Below the pieces are notes generated by a model. That model was not told the DNA's origin and searched no databases. It saw only the letters and a list, made by a program, of their open reading frames with translations. A program made the position numbers and the translations under genes. A stretch of DNA of 60,000 bases from Hydractinia symbiolongicarpus (taxonomy: Eukaryota; Cnidaria; Hydrozoa; Anthoathecata; Hydractiniidae): positions 10,976,001 to 11,036,000 of the forward strand of contig NC_079876.1 in assembly GCF_029227915.1 (NCBI RefSeq), given 5' to 3'. Below are positions 1-36,981 of this stretch, one piece after another; position 1 is the first letter of the stretch, and each line of letters starts with the position of its first letter.

Positions 1-298
1 AGCGTTCGCTTGCAGTACGGGAGGTCTTGGGTTCAAACCCCGGACGAGTCATGCCAGAGACCATAAAAGTGTGAATCTATCCTTTCTGCTTAGCACTCAG
101 TATGAGAATAGGATTGATATCTTAGGTGGTTGTATAGTTGAGCGATTGCTGTGCTTGCACGACTTTCGCAGCTCAAATGGGAGCTTTAAATGCACGAGGA
201 CCCCATTAGCAGGACCCTTGTTGATAGCAGTAGCAAAAAGGAACTGAGGAGGCTATCCTGGGTAAACAATTTCACTAATTAATTTTTACACAAAGGCA
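1..298 (+). repeat. tRNA-derived SINE-like repeat, family 1, copy 1 (cut by window edge)
   Basis: Nearly identical to 6548-6860, differing at a handful of bases. It starts inside a tRNA-like head: GGTTCAAACCC at about 33-43 is a pol III B box. A roughly 230-bp body follows and ends in TTTTTACACAAAGGCA, where the two copies part company. The part before the B box with the A box is missing because the window begins here. Two copies in one window, a tRNA-like head and a shared 3' boundary support a SINE; the parent tRNA is not identifiable. Confidence 0.75.
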
Positions 299-352
299 TA
301 TATCACTATTCCTTTACATGTAATGAACTCTTTCTTATTCTCACTCACACTT

Positions 353-540
353 AAGGCTAGCTAGCATAAAACTACTGACTGAGCTGGCTGGCATAAAATA
401 GAGCAATAGAACAAACATATAACATATACAGCTAGCATAAAACTGGCTACAGAGCTAGCATAAATTTAACTACTTAGCTGGCATAAAATTAGCTAATTAG
501 GCTAGCATAAAATTATCTACATAGCTAGCATAGAAAAATT
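353..540. repeat. Degenerate minisatellite built on GCTAGCATAAAA
   Basis: About six imperfect units of 25-35 bp, each containing GCTAGCATAAAA or GCTGGCATAAAA followed by a variable AT-rich spacer with TAGCTACNT. There is no open frame. Short GCTA/TAGC runs recur elsewhere in the window, for example near 960, 28990 and 51920. Confidence 0.7.
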
Positions 541-2131
541 CTTTTGGACAGATTTTCAATGAGATAGGCCACCTAGCTTATACTTATGACACAGTATATA
601 AGTGATATAATTCTACTCTGATTAGGAATGTCCCATTACATAGCTTGTTCTAGCGACAATCCACAATGGTCCAATTTTAGACCAAAGTTCAAGGGCAAAA
701 AATGTTTAGCGAAATCAGCAAAAGTACATACCTATATATAATTCTACAGATACTTCCCTTCCCACTTACGAGGTCAAGTTGGGTATTTTATAACATTGAA
801 TTTTATAGAGGGGGTGAGAGCCATATGTTCAGCTAGATATTTTGCAGATAGTAAATGTTTATATACAGGTATGTCACGTGTAATTGTTTACGTTGCTTAG
901 CCACAAATTGGCAGTTCTTAACATTAAGGGGGAATAGAGAGCTATATTTTCGTGGACGGTTGTAGCTAGCTATATATATATATTGTACACACGTCAGGAA
1001 ATTAACTTTTTTAACCCTGCCGCTGAGCATACATCAGTGCGGCTTAAGTTGCAGAAGCGAAAATTATTTCAATATATATATATATAAATAGATAGATAGA
1101 TGTAGATGTAGATAGATATCTCGTTCAATCGTCAACATGTATTGAAAATCTCCAAGTGTATTCATTATTTTTTACCTAATTTCACGATATGTATACAAAT
1201 AATGTCCCAATAATTTCTGTTTTTGTAACTTGACCCGATCCTTACACATGTGGCTCTAATGATGTTTTTGTTCAGTCTGGAATAAGAGATTTTTATCCTA
1301 CTGTCATAAAAACTTGTTTGCAAACAAAACATATACTGCTATTTGATTTTTAGCTGCACAGGCTAACAACAGGCTGTTTCCGCTGTGTTTTTTTAAACCG
1401 AAGTTGCAGTAAAGGTTTTTTTAAAAATGTATTACGGCTGTTCGATTTTATGATTAATTTTTGATCTAGCACAAACTTTTCCCATAAAATATTGCAGGAT
1501 TCTTTAGGAGCATAAAAACAGGTTTTAAGCAGTGTTTTTATTTTTAAATGTTACAAAAACTTTTCCGCAAAATAAAAGTGCTGCATGATTGTTTTAGCTG
1601 TGTAGGATAACAACAGGGTGTTTACTGTCTGTTTATTTGAACCAAAGTTTTTCGGATGTGCCCCACAGTATATTTGTACTAATCACTCAGCCTAGTGTTA
1701 ACGACAAGCTATTACCTGTGTTTCTATTTAACAGAAGTTGTGCTAAAGTTTTTTTGAAAGGGTTTGTTTACCTATACTAATGGCGTACCACAGATTAAAG
1801 TACATATATATTTTACGTTTTACCGGGAACATTTTGTGAAACAGTTTTCACTATGACATGGCACAATATGTAAATTGTGTTTCTATTCAAGCTAAAGTTG
1901 AAGGAAATATATATTTTGTGAATCTGAAAAATATAATTACACACCCGACACACCTTAAATGTTGTGTGTTTCACTCGATTTATGATTGTGTGGTACAGTT
2001 TAAAATTTGTATTAATTGTTCCATAAAGCGTTTAACACCAGGTAACACAGTTAATTGTGGCTTAACCAGCGTAAATTCCTAAGTGTATATAATACTCACC
2101 TGTAAAGTTTTGTATACATATTTATGTTTAT
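541..2131. other. AT-rich stretch with decayed direct repeats, no gene seen
   Basis: No exon with conserved peptide content is visible on either strand. At 1345-1760 three blocks share the order 'TTTTAGCTGnnnAGGnTAACAACAGG, CTGTnTTT, AACCnAAGTT, TTTTTT', which looks like an old repeat of about 100-240 bp. TA and GATA microsatellite runs occur at 1070-1115. Confidence 0.4.
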
Positions 2132-2200
2132 GCCCTGCTGGTCTAATGGCTATGACACTCATGCAAATGAGAGATCCAGGTTCAAATCCTGGACAGGGCT
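2132..2200 (+). pseudogene. tRNA-like sequence with shortened anticodon loop
   Basis: A 69-nt cloverleaf-like sequence. The acceptor stem GCCCTGC/ACAGGGC has six of seven pairs. The D-arm is closed by GTC/GAC with GG in the loop, and the T-arm CCAGG/CCTGG is perfect with loop TTCAAAT. Both internal pol III boxes fit (TGGTCTAATGG and GGTTCAAATCC). The anticodon stem CTCAT/ATGAG encloses only four bases, GCAA, so three loop bases including part of the anticodon appear lost. It is therefore a tRNA pseudogene or the head of an unrecognised SINE rather than a working tRNA. Confidence 0.6.
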
Positions 2201-2223
2201 AGGAAAACATAATTATCTTGCAC

Positions 2224-2361
2224 CTACAACAAGCAGGTTTTCATATAATAGGTAATCTTTAAGTAAGACTTCTCTGATTATTTCTATATCTTGACTTTTT
2301 AATGTTGTTGTCATTGGAACCAAGTTAATCTCAGATTTATCAAAAAATGATATGTCGTTAT
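2224..2361 (-). CDS. Possible exon of an unidentified protein
   Basis: On the minus strand a frame of about 45 codons reads from about 2361 down to a GT donor (GTAG|GTGCAAG) at 2223. It includes VPMTTT, then IIREVLLKDYLLYENLLVVG. The KD-hydrophobic-LVVG pattern resembles the strand before a Walker A loop in the AAA modules of VWA8-like proteins, but no following exon with a Walker A was found. No convincing upstream acceptor is visible. It could be chance, a distant exon of eIF2D, or another gene. Weak call. Confidence 0.22.
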
Positions 2362-2485
2362 GACCGATTGTTTAAATACTTGTAATGGCTATGATTCACT
2401 GTATATTGACCTGAGATAAATTTGATAATATTGAGTATACGCAATCTTTGAGTTGTAAGGTGGAGATTTTCTATTAAAGTCATGC

Positions 2486-2702
2486 ACCCCTGCCTTGCCG
2501 TTCCATTGCCTTGCCAGCACTGACCGTGCCTTTCTTTGCCTACCCTTCCTATGCCTTTTCTGGTGCCTGCCTACTATGTCCTTGCCTGTGGCTCCCATGC
2601 CTTGCCTACCCCTGCCTTCCTGATTCCTCTTCCTATTTCCTTGCCTGCCTTTGCCCTTTCCTTGCCGTGCTTAATGCCTTTGCCTTGGCAACCTCTCCGC
2701 AA
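2486..2702. repeat. Pyrimidine-rich TGCCT low-complexity tract
   Basis: About 215 bp dominated by TGCCTTGCC, TGCCTACC and TGCCTTTCC, C+T rich on the plus strand and clearly GC-richer than its surroundings. The overlapping open frames in several phases are a by-product of this composition. Confidence 0.7.
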
Positions 2703-3685
2703 CACTTTCTATATTGATTTTCTATAAAAAAGGGCAGATCAAAATCATCCTGGAAAACGTCCTGTCCTCCTTCTATGTAAACTCCCCCCCCCCCTAGCGT
2801 TAGACTTAAACAATGAATTTCTCAAGCTATCCAAAAAAGAAAACCATATGTTACAAAAACATAAAAAGTAAGTTTGATCCGCCCTCGTTAGGTTAGTGTG
2901 TACCGGTATAGAATCACTTTCTTGGCAATATAGCGTTTCAAGATGTTACATTAAAAGCAGTATCATGCCTTCTCCGAAAATATAGCTCATTATATTGAAA
3001 AATTCTCAACGATAAAACCTACGTCCGACAGATTGAATTGATTGGGTAGATCCAGAGTTGTGTGAATAACAAGTGAACTAGTTGATCTTTCATGAAACGC
3101 TTAGCATTTTTAGGATTCTATTTTTCGAAATACGTGGTCTAATAGTAAAAAAGTTGATTAAAAGGTTGAATTTTTTAAAAACAGACCCACCGTTTTGTTT
3201 GAAAAAGCAACGCTTGTTGGTGAGAGACAAGAGAGAGAAAGAAACAAGAGAAAGAAAAGAAAACAAGAGCTTGGAAATTAGGTTGCTTTAATTTAAGTGC
3301 TTCTTTTGTCGAGAAAGAATATAAATAACAAAGAAGAAATATATGTAAAAATAAACAAATAAAATCAGATAAAAATATCAACTGTGTCTATTAATTTTTT
3401 TTCGCAAAAAAACAAACAAAACATTTTGTTTGGAATTCTGTTTTCCATTGGGCTCTAATGTATTAAGATTTTTTAGTATGCAATACCAATAATTAAAAAG
3501 AGAAAAAATATTTATCAAACAGGTGAGAAAAATATTCAATTCATACAACAAAAGAAAAACAGTACGAAAAGCATAGTTTCCACTACAAAAGTAATCCTGA
3601 TGTCAAACAACTTTCGACAGCATTTGAAACAAAACAGGAATCGTGTATTGGACGCGTATTGTTCTGCTTGAGAACTAATCGAAAG
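2703..3685. other. Upstream region of the DEG/ENaC gene
   Basis: AT-rich, with a C12 homopolymer near 2787 and a GA-rich stretch at 3222-3270 (GAGAGA, GAAAGAAA). No upstream coding exon was recognised. The promoter of the channel gene is probably here, but no convincing core element can be pointed out. Confidence 0.35.
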
Positions 3686-5056
3686 ATGAAGAATAAAAAA
3701 AGAGAAATACAAGTGAAAATGTTAAAGAAAATCTTCCACAATTTCGCTTCCAATACGACAGCTCATGGATTTCAGTTTGTTACATCCACAAAAAGATGGT
3801 ATGTGAAGTCATTCTGGCTGCTTGTGATTTCAGCAAGTTTCGCCATGTTCTGCTTCGAAGCGAAGAAACTGGTGATACAATACCTAGATGTTCCCATCAT
3901 GACGAAGACTTATATTGAAGATGCAGGACTTCAACATTTCCCACTGGTTGCTGTGTGCAACAGAAACGCAATTACTAAGCAACAATATCCAGAACTACTG
4001 CGTACTGACGCGTTTAAAGAGAAAAAGAACTTACTCAAAGGGTTGAACGGTAAAGATAAATTAAAAAATAAATTAAAAAACTTTTTTCACTTTTATCAAG
4101 GAACTAATATGATAATTGCGCACAACGGGACCTCCATCTATCAATACGGTCACAGTTTCAATGACACCATACAATCATGCGTGTACTCTCAAGTAACAAA
4201 TTGCAAAACAAAACAACACTGGCGACAGTTCTGGCATTGGAAATTTGGGAATTGCTTTGCGTTTAATAGTGACATCAATGGAAAAGGAGAAAAGAGAAAA
4301 GTACTGCCAGCTCAAGTTGGAATCAACAACGCCCTAAAGTTGACTATAAAAATCAACAGGGATGAATATTTACCATGGTTAGCAGATTCAATTGGAGCTG
4401 TCTTGCATGTCAGTCCACAAGGTAAGGAAGTGGACCTCCTTTACCATGGCGTTTCTTTGCAACCCGGTAAAGTGCACTATGCAGGCATTGAAATATACAA
4501 GCGCATCAGAGTGGATAAATTCAAAAACAACAGTTGCATAGAAGATTACGTATTTATACAACCTCCAATAAAAGCGCAACAGAAAATAACAAAACATTCG
4601 AAAGTGCAGTGCCGAGACAACTGTTTTCACCGTCGGTATGAGTTGCTATGTAACTGCACAGTGGACGTGCCTCACGCCGTTTTTCACCCGATATGCGCAC
4701 ACGAACACGTCGAATGCATGGTTAATGTAAGTATCCTGTTGAAAGAAGAATCTTGCTTCAGTACATGTATGGCTCCGTGTAAGGAGATTAACTACCCTGT
4801 CGAACTTACTTACGGTGACTATAACGATCATAATGAGCATAATTTAAGAAAAGACGACGTCTTAGATTTGTATGTTTACTTTAAAACATTTGAAGTGAAA
4901 GTTATCGAAGACCAGCTGTACTACACATGGGGAAATTTGCTAGCTGACATAGGTGGTCATATGGGCTTGTGGTGTGGATACTCCTGGCTGACCGTCGTAG
5001 AGTTCGTCAGTTTGTTCGCTATAGTTATATCAAGGAGTGTGAAATTACTATTCTAA
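3686..5056 (+). CDS. DEG/ENaC-family (amiloride-sensitive type) sodium channel subunit, single exon
   Basis: A plasma-membrane cation channel subunit of 456 residues. The frame is open from 3659, but the first ATG is at 3686. In order: a cytosolic N-terminus with the conserved gating His-Gly (TTAHGF), TM1 (WYVKSFWLLVISASFAMFCF), the post-TM1 motif FPLVAVCN, a large Cys-rich extracellular domain (cysteines in the CRDNCFHRRYELLCNC and CSTC-like segments), then GGHMGLWCGYSWLTVVEF leading into TM2. The GYS triplet sits where the family has its GxS selectivity filter. The C-terminus stops about eight residues after TM2, so the intracellular tail is almost absent. ASIC, FMRFamide-gated and cnidarian HyNaC channels are the nearest groups; the activating ligand cannot be told. 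No intron is needed, which is unusual for this gene-splitting genome and may indicate retrocopy origin. The frame is intact, so it is probably functional. Confidence 0.93.
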   Translation: MKNKKREIQVKMLKKIFHNFASNTTAHGFQFVTSTKRWYVKSFWLLVISASFAMFCFEAKKLVIQYLDVPIMTKTYIEDAGLQHFPLVAVCNRNAITKQQYPELLRTDAFKEKKNLLKGLNGKDKLKNKLKNFFHFYQGTNMIIAHNGTSIYQYGHSFNDTIQSCVYSQVTNCKTKQHWRQFWHWKFGNCFAFNSDINGKGEKRKVLPAQVGINNALKLTIKINRDEYLPWLADSIGAVLHVSPQGKEVDLLYHGVSLQPGKVHYAGIEIYKRIRVDKFKNNSCIEDYVFIQPPIKAQQKITKHSKVQCRDNCFHRRYELLCNCTVDVPHAVFHPICAHEHVECMVNVSILLKEESCFSTCMAPCKEINYPVELTYGDYNDHNEHNLRKDDVLDLYVYFKTFEVKVIEDQLYYTWGNLLADIGGHMGLWCGYSWLTVVEFVSLFAIVISRSVKLLF

Positions 5057-5261
5057 GAATAATATCCATATTAATAATACCCATATTTGGTCTATTGGCC
5101 ACAATCAGAAAATCTTGAAAAACATAACAAATGCGGATATATTTTCATGGACACGTTCATAAAGTACAGACAATGATATTGCACTAAAAATAATAAGAAA
5201 ATCAGATAGAGATAAAGGTTGTTATACCTCTCCTGGTTACGATGTTTAGACTATGAAGTTT

Positions 5262-5403
5262 GGTACTGAGTAAGAAACTAGTTGGTATGGCAACAGTAAG
5301 AAACTCGTTGGTATGGCAACAGTAAGAAACTCGTTGGTATGGCAACAGTAAGAAACTAGTTGTTATGGCAACAGTAAGAAACCAGTAGGTATGGCAACAA
5401 TAG
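5262..5403. repeat. 26-bp tandem repeat (GGTATGGCAACAGTAAGAAAC...)
   Basis: Five near-identical 26-bp units of the type TTGGTATGGCAACAGTAAG plus AAACTCG, with variants ACTAG and CCAG. It begins about 200 bp past the channel stop codon, probably in or just beyond its 3' UTR. Confidence 0.85.
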
Positions 5404-6547
5404 TTTTGATTATTCATAAAAATTTGAATTCAGAGAAGAGATAAAAAAATTAACATTGATCTGTTTTAACCAACTTTCGCCCAGTTGGATATCATTTTAT
5501 TCATGCAGCATCGATGACCAGTTAATATAAATTTGTCTGCAGGACAGTAATTAAATTTTTTAGCAAGTTATGGTTCAAATTTTAACATCAGTTTGATTTT
5601 AACATGTTATATATTTTGTTATTTGATAGTTATTCCACTAATATATGGAGGTTGTAAATAGTACCTCTTAAAACTATGAAGACATATTGTAAGTAGCTAG
5701 ATTGCATGTCCTTTTTTTATACCGTCTTTTTGGAAAATATACGGATATACGACATAGTTTACATGCGCTTAGCCCGGTGCCATGATTAATTTTTAAACCT
5801 TCACTGAAACTTATTCCGTATCGCTTTAGTATAGGAATGCAGATGTCGTAAATCGAGTAAACATTTGAGTGTTTCGAGTGTAATATATTTTAAAAAAATA
5901 ACTCTTCACGCAACTGTAGCCCAAAATGGCCTTCGTGGCTCTGCTTTTTACGTTATTTCGTCGGCATGTCAAGGCCAAAATTTTTTTTTACAAAATCCGG
6001 CGTCATGATTGGTTACCCCACACGCGGGCAAAAATCAAAACAAAGTTAGTAAAAATATATCGTATTTGGTATTTCGTGCAGATATATAAAATTTGTGCAC
6101 CCGTGACACGACGATTATCTTGCGGACAGACAGAATACGCCTACTATTATAAAGGAAACGGTGCATAAAAGTTACAAATTATTGGTGCATAATTCATAAC
6201 ACAACACCTATCTCAACAATATTTCTGGATTATTCGGTACTTTTATCTTTTATCTTAGACGAATTAATTAAAGATTTAAGTTATATTACCTTATCTAAAA
6301 AAATTCATATGGGTTTGGAATTTTGTTAATTTTTTGTAAATTTTGGAAAGCTTTATTTCTGGCAATGCACAATGCTCTTCGAAATTATTGCAGGACTTCA
6401 ATTTTCGAAACCGTTATAAACAGTTAAGAGTTTATGACTGAATTGCTTTCCCGCCTAACATTTTGTGTTTTTGTCCATAAACAAACAAACCTTAGATTTT
6501 AATACCTGTCTTAAGTAGAACCTGAATATCTTAAAGAGGTAGATACT
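5404..6547. other. Intergenic AT-rich region, no gene seen
   Basis: No conserved peptide on either strand. Apart from the dispersed repeat near 5945-6170 it shows nothing recognisable. The missing 3' exons of eIF2D could in principle fall here, but none was found. Confidence 0.35.
5945..6170 (+). repeat. Dispersed repeat, copy 1 (related copy at 35178-35345)
   Basis: The two places share the block 'AAAGT..GTAAAAATATATCGNATTTGG', then 'GTGCA.ATAT..AAAATTTTGTG', then 'GCGGACA.ACAGA' before diverging. Their order and spacing agree over about 170 bp. There is no coding capacity, so this is probably a short non-autonomous element. Confidence 0.5.
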
Positions 6548-6860
6548 GGTATCCTTGTGATAGAGCGTTTGCTTGCAGTACGGGAGGTCTTGGGTTCAAA
6601 CCCCGGACGAGTCATGCCAGAGACCATAAAAGTGTGAATCTATCCTTTCTGCTTAGCACTCAGCATGAGAATAGGATTGATATCTTAGGCGGTTGTATAG
6701 ATGAGAGATTGCTGTGCTTGCACGACTTCGCAACTCAAATGGGAGCTTTAAATGCACGAGGACCCCATTAGCAGGACCCTCGTTGATAGCAGTAGCAAAA
6801 AGGAACTAAAGAGGCTGTCCTGGGTAAACAATTTCACTAATTAATTTTTACACAAAGGCA
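6548..6860 (+). repeat. tRNA-derived SINE-like repeat, family 1, full-length copy
   Basis: Starts with a tRNA-like head (GGTATCCTTGTGATAGAGCG containing the A box, and B box GGTTCAAACCC at about 6591) and continues through the same body as 1-298 to the shared end TTTTTACACAAAGGCA. It lies 3' of the last recovered eIF2D exon. No clear target duplication was seen. Confidence 0.78.
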
Positions 6861-7217
6861 AACATGAAAATTTTTGGTTACAGGTAGCAATAAAACCCTT
6901 GCGGCTTAAAGACTTGCTGCGGGTAGAACCTGAATATTTTACGAGATAACACAAGACAAAAGGTTATGGAGGTTTAAAAAAATCACTTCCTTTAACTTGC
7001 TTCCCATAAAATCTTTTAAAATATTCTGGTCCTGAAGATCTGCAGAAAATGCTTCAAGTAACATACCACACTGGACAAGACGCGCCAATTTTTCAATTTT
7101 TACTAATTTTTAATCAGTTGCTAGCGGGCGTGTGTACATTGTTTTTCGGAAGTATATTATAATTTATTACTTTGTTTACGTTGGATTAAAAAACTAAAGG
7201 AAACCACTACAACTTAC
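6861..7217. other. Region after eIF2D exon 13
   Basis: AT-rich. A 40-codon open stretch on the minus strand (about 7090 down to 7005) does not match eIF2D and does not agree in splice phase with exon 13, so it was not called. Confidence 0.3.
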
Positions 7218-33009
<25,792 letters not shown>

Positions 33010-34272
33010 ATCATTGACAGTGATTGATTGTTTGTAATTTTTTTAGTTTCTAAGGTAAAAAACAATATAATCTTTAATTTTCGTTCAAGTTTTTTCCATT
33101 CAATTTTTAAGCAACCTACTTTTAAGTTTATATTTATAAGATTAATTGCTACGAAAAAAAAGTTTCTGTATTGAATAAGACATCTTGGATATAGTTTTAA
33201 AAACTCAAAGAGAACAAAAGAACACATGCTTTCCGCTTTTATATGATAATTATTTCTTAAAAATAAATATATTAACTATTAAAATAACTTTCGGTTGCAA
33301 AACATTCTGGTTAGATAAGTGACACAGACTTTATTTAAAAGGAGACATAATTAAGGTTATACATATATATGACGTGAAAGACAACAGAGGTAATGCAATT
33401 TTTTCATAGGTGAAAACATTTTGAGACCAATTTATTTTTAGTAGAAAGAAAGCTTACTGCTAGCTCAATGGTTTTTCACCTAGTCTACATAATTAAGGTG
33501 TCTGATAGAGCAAATTAACATTGTAATTAACATTGTAACACAAATTGGGAAACAGGGCTCAAAAAAAATAAGTAACTAAATGTAGTATACACATTTTTCT
33601 AATAAAAATGGCAGCATCACATTTTAACTATGTAAATTTATTTATAAATACATCCGTAAAAAAATTGTAAATTTAACAAATAGTTGCTAAGAGATAAATA
33701 AATACAGAAAACTATCGAAAACTGATCCTGGTCAACTTTGGACTTGGCATACATTTGGTTGGAGTAATCAACTTAATTTTCATGTTTTTCAGAATCTTTG
33801 CTATATAGAGGATATATTTCCACATCTATAAACAGAGGAAAGAAGCAACACAAACATTTATACAAAGACAACGTCTTTTACAAAAACCCATTGCATTTTT
33901 TGCATACCTCTCTTAATAGTCTGCCAAAGTCCAAAATAAATTATAAATCAGCCTTTGGTTGTATTCATTGACTAACATATAAGAGTCTGTAAATTTTGCA
34001 AGCACGTTTTACCTTCTTTAAGCTTTTATGTTTAATTTGTACGTACACAGAGTTGTTCATGGGAAAAACTACAGAAAATATACAGAACAAAATATTTTCT
34101 TTAATCCATCAAGAAAGTAAATTAAATAGGGAAAACATTATTCACCAACACCACATTTAAAAGGACTGCAGTAACAAAGATCTATTGAGTATTATGGTTG
34201 CGAAGATGGTACAAACTGTCTTTACGTATTCCACCAAGACAGCCAGCTTATATTACAGATATGCTACAACAT
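33010..34272. other. Intergenic region between LEPROT and eIF2D
   Basis: About 1.26 kb between the LEPROT stop codon and the eIF2D start codon, both genes on the minus strand. It must hold the LEPROT 3' UTR and eIF2D promoter and 5' UTR. No core promoter or polyadenylation signal can be assigned with confidence. Confidence 0.4.
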
Positions 34273-36248
34273 TTAGAAACCAAATTCATCTTCTGCTTGA
34301 AATACGGTGAAGAATAACAAAATTGTCAAAAATATGAAGAAGTTGCCAGTCATAACAAGTCCCATTGCGCCATACTTAATCTAAAAAATAGAAGAGGCAA
34401 GAATTTATCGTAACACAAAATATTTCAATAATTACCAGGTATTTGTGTTGTAATAAAATTCGCCATGTTCAAATGTATTTTAAAAAATATGTATTTCATT
34501 TTATTAAAAGTAAAATCTTTTCGGCTTACGCCATCATCAGTAAATAATGGGGGATGGGATTTAAAATACCAGGTATTCCTTGTTAACTAAATTTTCGATT
34601 TATTCAATCACAGAACATTGATTCTACAAAAACATTGCATGGCAAAAAGCACTTAGACATTAACAAACAAATATATTAGAACATAATGTTACGTACAATT
34701 CCAGCTCTAGCAAGCACTATTGGCAGGCCTAAAATAAAAAATATTTTGTTATATGGTTAAATTATATCGGGAGAATATAGATTGACACATATGAAAAAAC
34801 ATTTACCAAATGCTGAGACAACGATACCAGCTGTGAAAAACAAGGCGATTTCAGCAACTAAACTAAAATAACAAAAAATAAAAAACATCAATAACAACAA
34901 TAACAACAATAACAAACTGGTTAATTAAAGAACACTGGAAGAAATTTAGAAAGTTGTGCCTCAAACGTTTAATCTACTGCAAAGACTTCAATAAACTTAA
35001 AATTGCTATGAATACGTTTGATGCCTAATGTGATATTACTAATTTTACTTCTCCTGTTACACAGAGACAAACACAGACACATACAGTTACACACAGACAC
35101 ATAGAGGTAGTGTGCTGAAACATAACAGAGTAAAATGTACCAATATGATTAAATATATGGCACCCATTCGTTAGCCCGTGGAAAAACCCATGGGTCGCCC
35201 GTCCTTCAAATTTACTTGTCGCAACAAAGTAGATAAAAATATATCGCATTTGGGTATTTGTGCATATTTAAAAATTTTGTGTTTCCCTAACAAGACGCAT
35301 TTTTCGCGGACACACAGACAAAATATGGCTATTGTTAAAAAGATAGCTCATTCAAACCAAATTTTCAATAATATACAAATTTCTACTATGTTATATGTTT
35401 GAATAAAGCTTTTATTAACATGTGAATCATTTACAGGAGTTTTACTTAAGAGGAGTGTTTATTTTGTTTACCTTTATTTCTGTCAAATTTAAATTAAATA
35501 ATTTCAAAGCTATTTACAGGCCTTCAGACAGTTTTACTTACTTGGATGTTCCTGAAAATGACGAGAAATCACTACCAACTCTTCTCACAATTAATGCAGG
35601 GATAGGTGCCAGAATGTAAAAAAATACTAAAACATAAATTAATGATCTTATAGTAAAAATTAATGAAAAGTTTGAAATTATTATCTTGATTGAGGTAGCC
35701 ACTCACAGTTAAACATGATCCACCATGGTCTAAATATAAAATAAAATTATAAATTGCTTCCCCTTTTCTTTCCTGTAGGAGTGCCCAGTCAATATTTATT
35801 TTTATTTTCCCCAAATCTCTTATGACTAAAAATGTAAATCCCCCTGACTTGCATATCTAAAATTGCTTACTACAAAAAAAAATGTTGAAAGCAATATTCA
35901 AATTGCACTCAGATAGTGTTGACAGCTGAGTTATAAACAACAAAAATCATGACATTTAAAAAAATTACTATAATTCCCTGACTTTTCGTTGGAGTCTTAA
36001 AAACTCCATGACCTTTTAAGTTTTCAAGAATACTGTCCATCCTGCCTCTACACAGTGCTTTATTTCATCACATTTTATTGTAAAAGACACTAAATCATAT
36101 ACTTTAAGAACATTTGCTACAAGAAAAACTAGAGTGTACATTTTTTATATAGTAACATTACCCTCGTTCTGTTTTGAATTCATCTAATGCACATCCTAAC
36201 ACTACCATTAAAATCCCAATAGCACATAAGAATGACATACCAACAATG
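34273..36248 (-). CDS. LEPROT: LEPROT/Vps55-family membrane trafficking protein (leptin receptor overlapping transcript-like)
   Basis: A small four-helix membrane protein of Golgi and endosomes. In other animals and yeast, LEPROT/LEPROTL1/Vps55 control receptor trafficking to the surface and endosome-to-vacuole transport. Exons on the minus strand: 36162-36248, 35707-35729, 35542-35626, 34807-34862, 34697-34728, 34273-34380, with matching phases at every junction and the stop TAA at 34273-34275. The product reads VGMSFLCAIGILMVVLGCAL (TM1), PWWIMFNLFFYILAPIPALI (TM2), then LVAEIALFFTAGIVVSAFGL (TM3) and the last helix MGLVMTGNFFIFLTILLFF. It covers about 130 residues, the family's usual length of about 131, so only a first exon of about five codons is missing. 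The second exon is just 23 nt. Intact and probably functional. Confidence 0.92.
35045..35110. repeat. CA/CAGA-rich simple repeat in LEPROT intron
   Basis: Interrupted ACACAGAC/ACACATA units over about 65 bp. It lies close to the dispersed repeat that starts near 35178. Confidence 0.6.
35178..35345 (+). repeat. Dispersed repeat, copy 2 (related to 5945-6170)
   Basis: Shares AAAAATATATCGNATTTGG, the GTGCATAT..AAAATTTTGTG block and GCGGACA.ACAGA with copy 1, in the same order. Located in the LEPROT intron between the 34807-34862 and 35542-35626 exons. Confidence 0.5.
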
Positions 36249-36981
36249 CTAAATGAAGAAAGAGAGATGCGAATATTTCAAGCTGACAGGTTCATACATA
36301 GAAATAGCTCATGATAAGCTGCTGTAGTTTACATATACTTCAAGAAACTTTTATATTTCAAAATACGCAAAATGAACAGTGCATGTTAAAATCTATTCAA
36401 GATCTCTTCTCTTGTCATGTAATAACTAATAAATCAGTTGTAGGCTTCCATGCATATTTTGCATTCTCAGAAGGGACTTAATGTACACAAAAATACTAGG
36501 TACATGCTGGTGTATTATAGAGATAGTTTAATCAAACATGTACAATTCAGTAACAATCAAGCAGTAATGAAAGAAATTAGACAGAACTCCTCTAATTTGA
36601 CAACTTTGTGTATTGCCAAGTACAGCACAGTCTGAATGTAATCTACCGCGTACACGCTAATATCACACCTTGGCTGGAGGACGGCAGTCGTTTGTCTACT
36701 GTTATAATTAAATCCCTTAATGGTTTTGCGAGTTTATAATCGCGCGTTAAAAAACAATGCGCTCGCAAAGAAACATATGAGAAGCATTGTTCACAACTAT
36801 AAAACAGATGATGCGTTTTTTAATTAAAAGAATACAAAACTACGGTTTATTTTTGTAAAACAAATGGTGTATATTCTCAAATAAATACAATATCTACATT
36901 TCTTGATGAAAATCTTTGCTTCTTAACAAACAATGTAGAATAATCCTTCTGCATACTTTTTTATTGAAAAAAATAAACTCT
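36249..36981. other. Upstream of LEPROT exon 2, first exon not found
   Basis: The LEPROT start codon and promoter should lie here or a little beyond, but no ATG followed within about 20 nt by a donor of the right phase was recognised. Nothing else is evident. Confidence 0.3.

Noticed and set aside
2511-2727. Overlapping Pro/Leu/Ala-rich frames
   Set aside because: By-products of the TGCCT low-complexity tract; open in several phases at once.
5926-6168. 80-codon plus-strand frame
   Set aside because: Falls in a dispersed non-coding repeat; the related copy does not preserve the frame.
6990-7100. 40-codon minus-strand open stretch considered as eIF2D exon 14
   Set aside because: Its phase does not join exon 13 and the peptide lacks SUI1-domain features.
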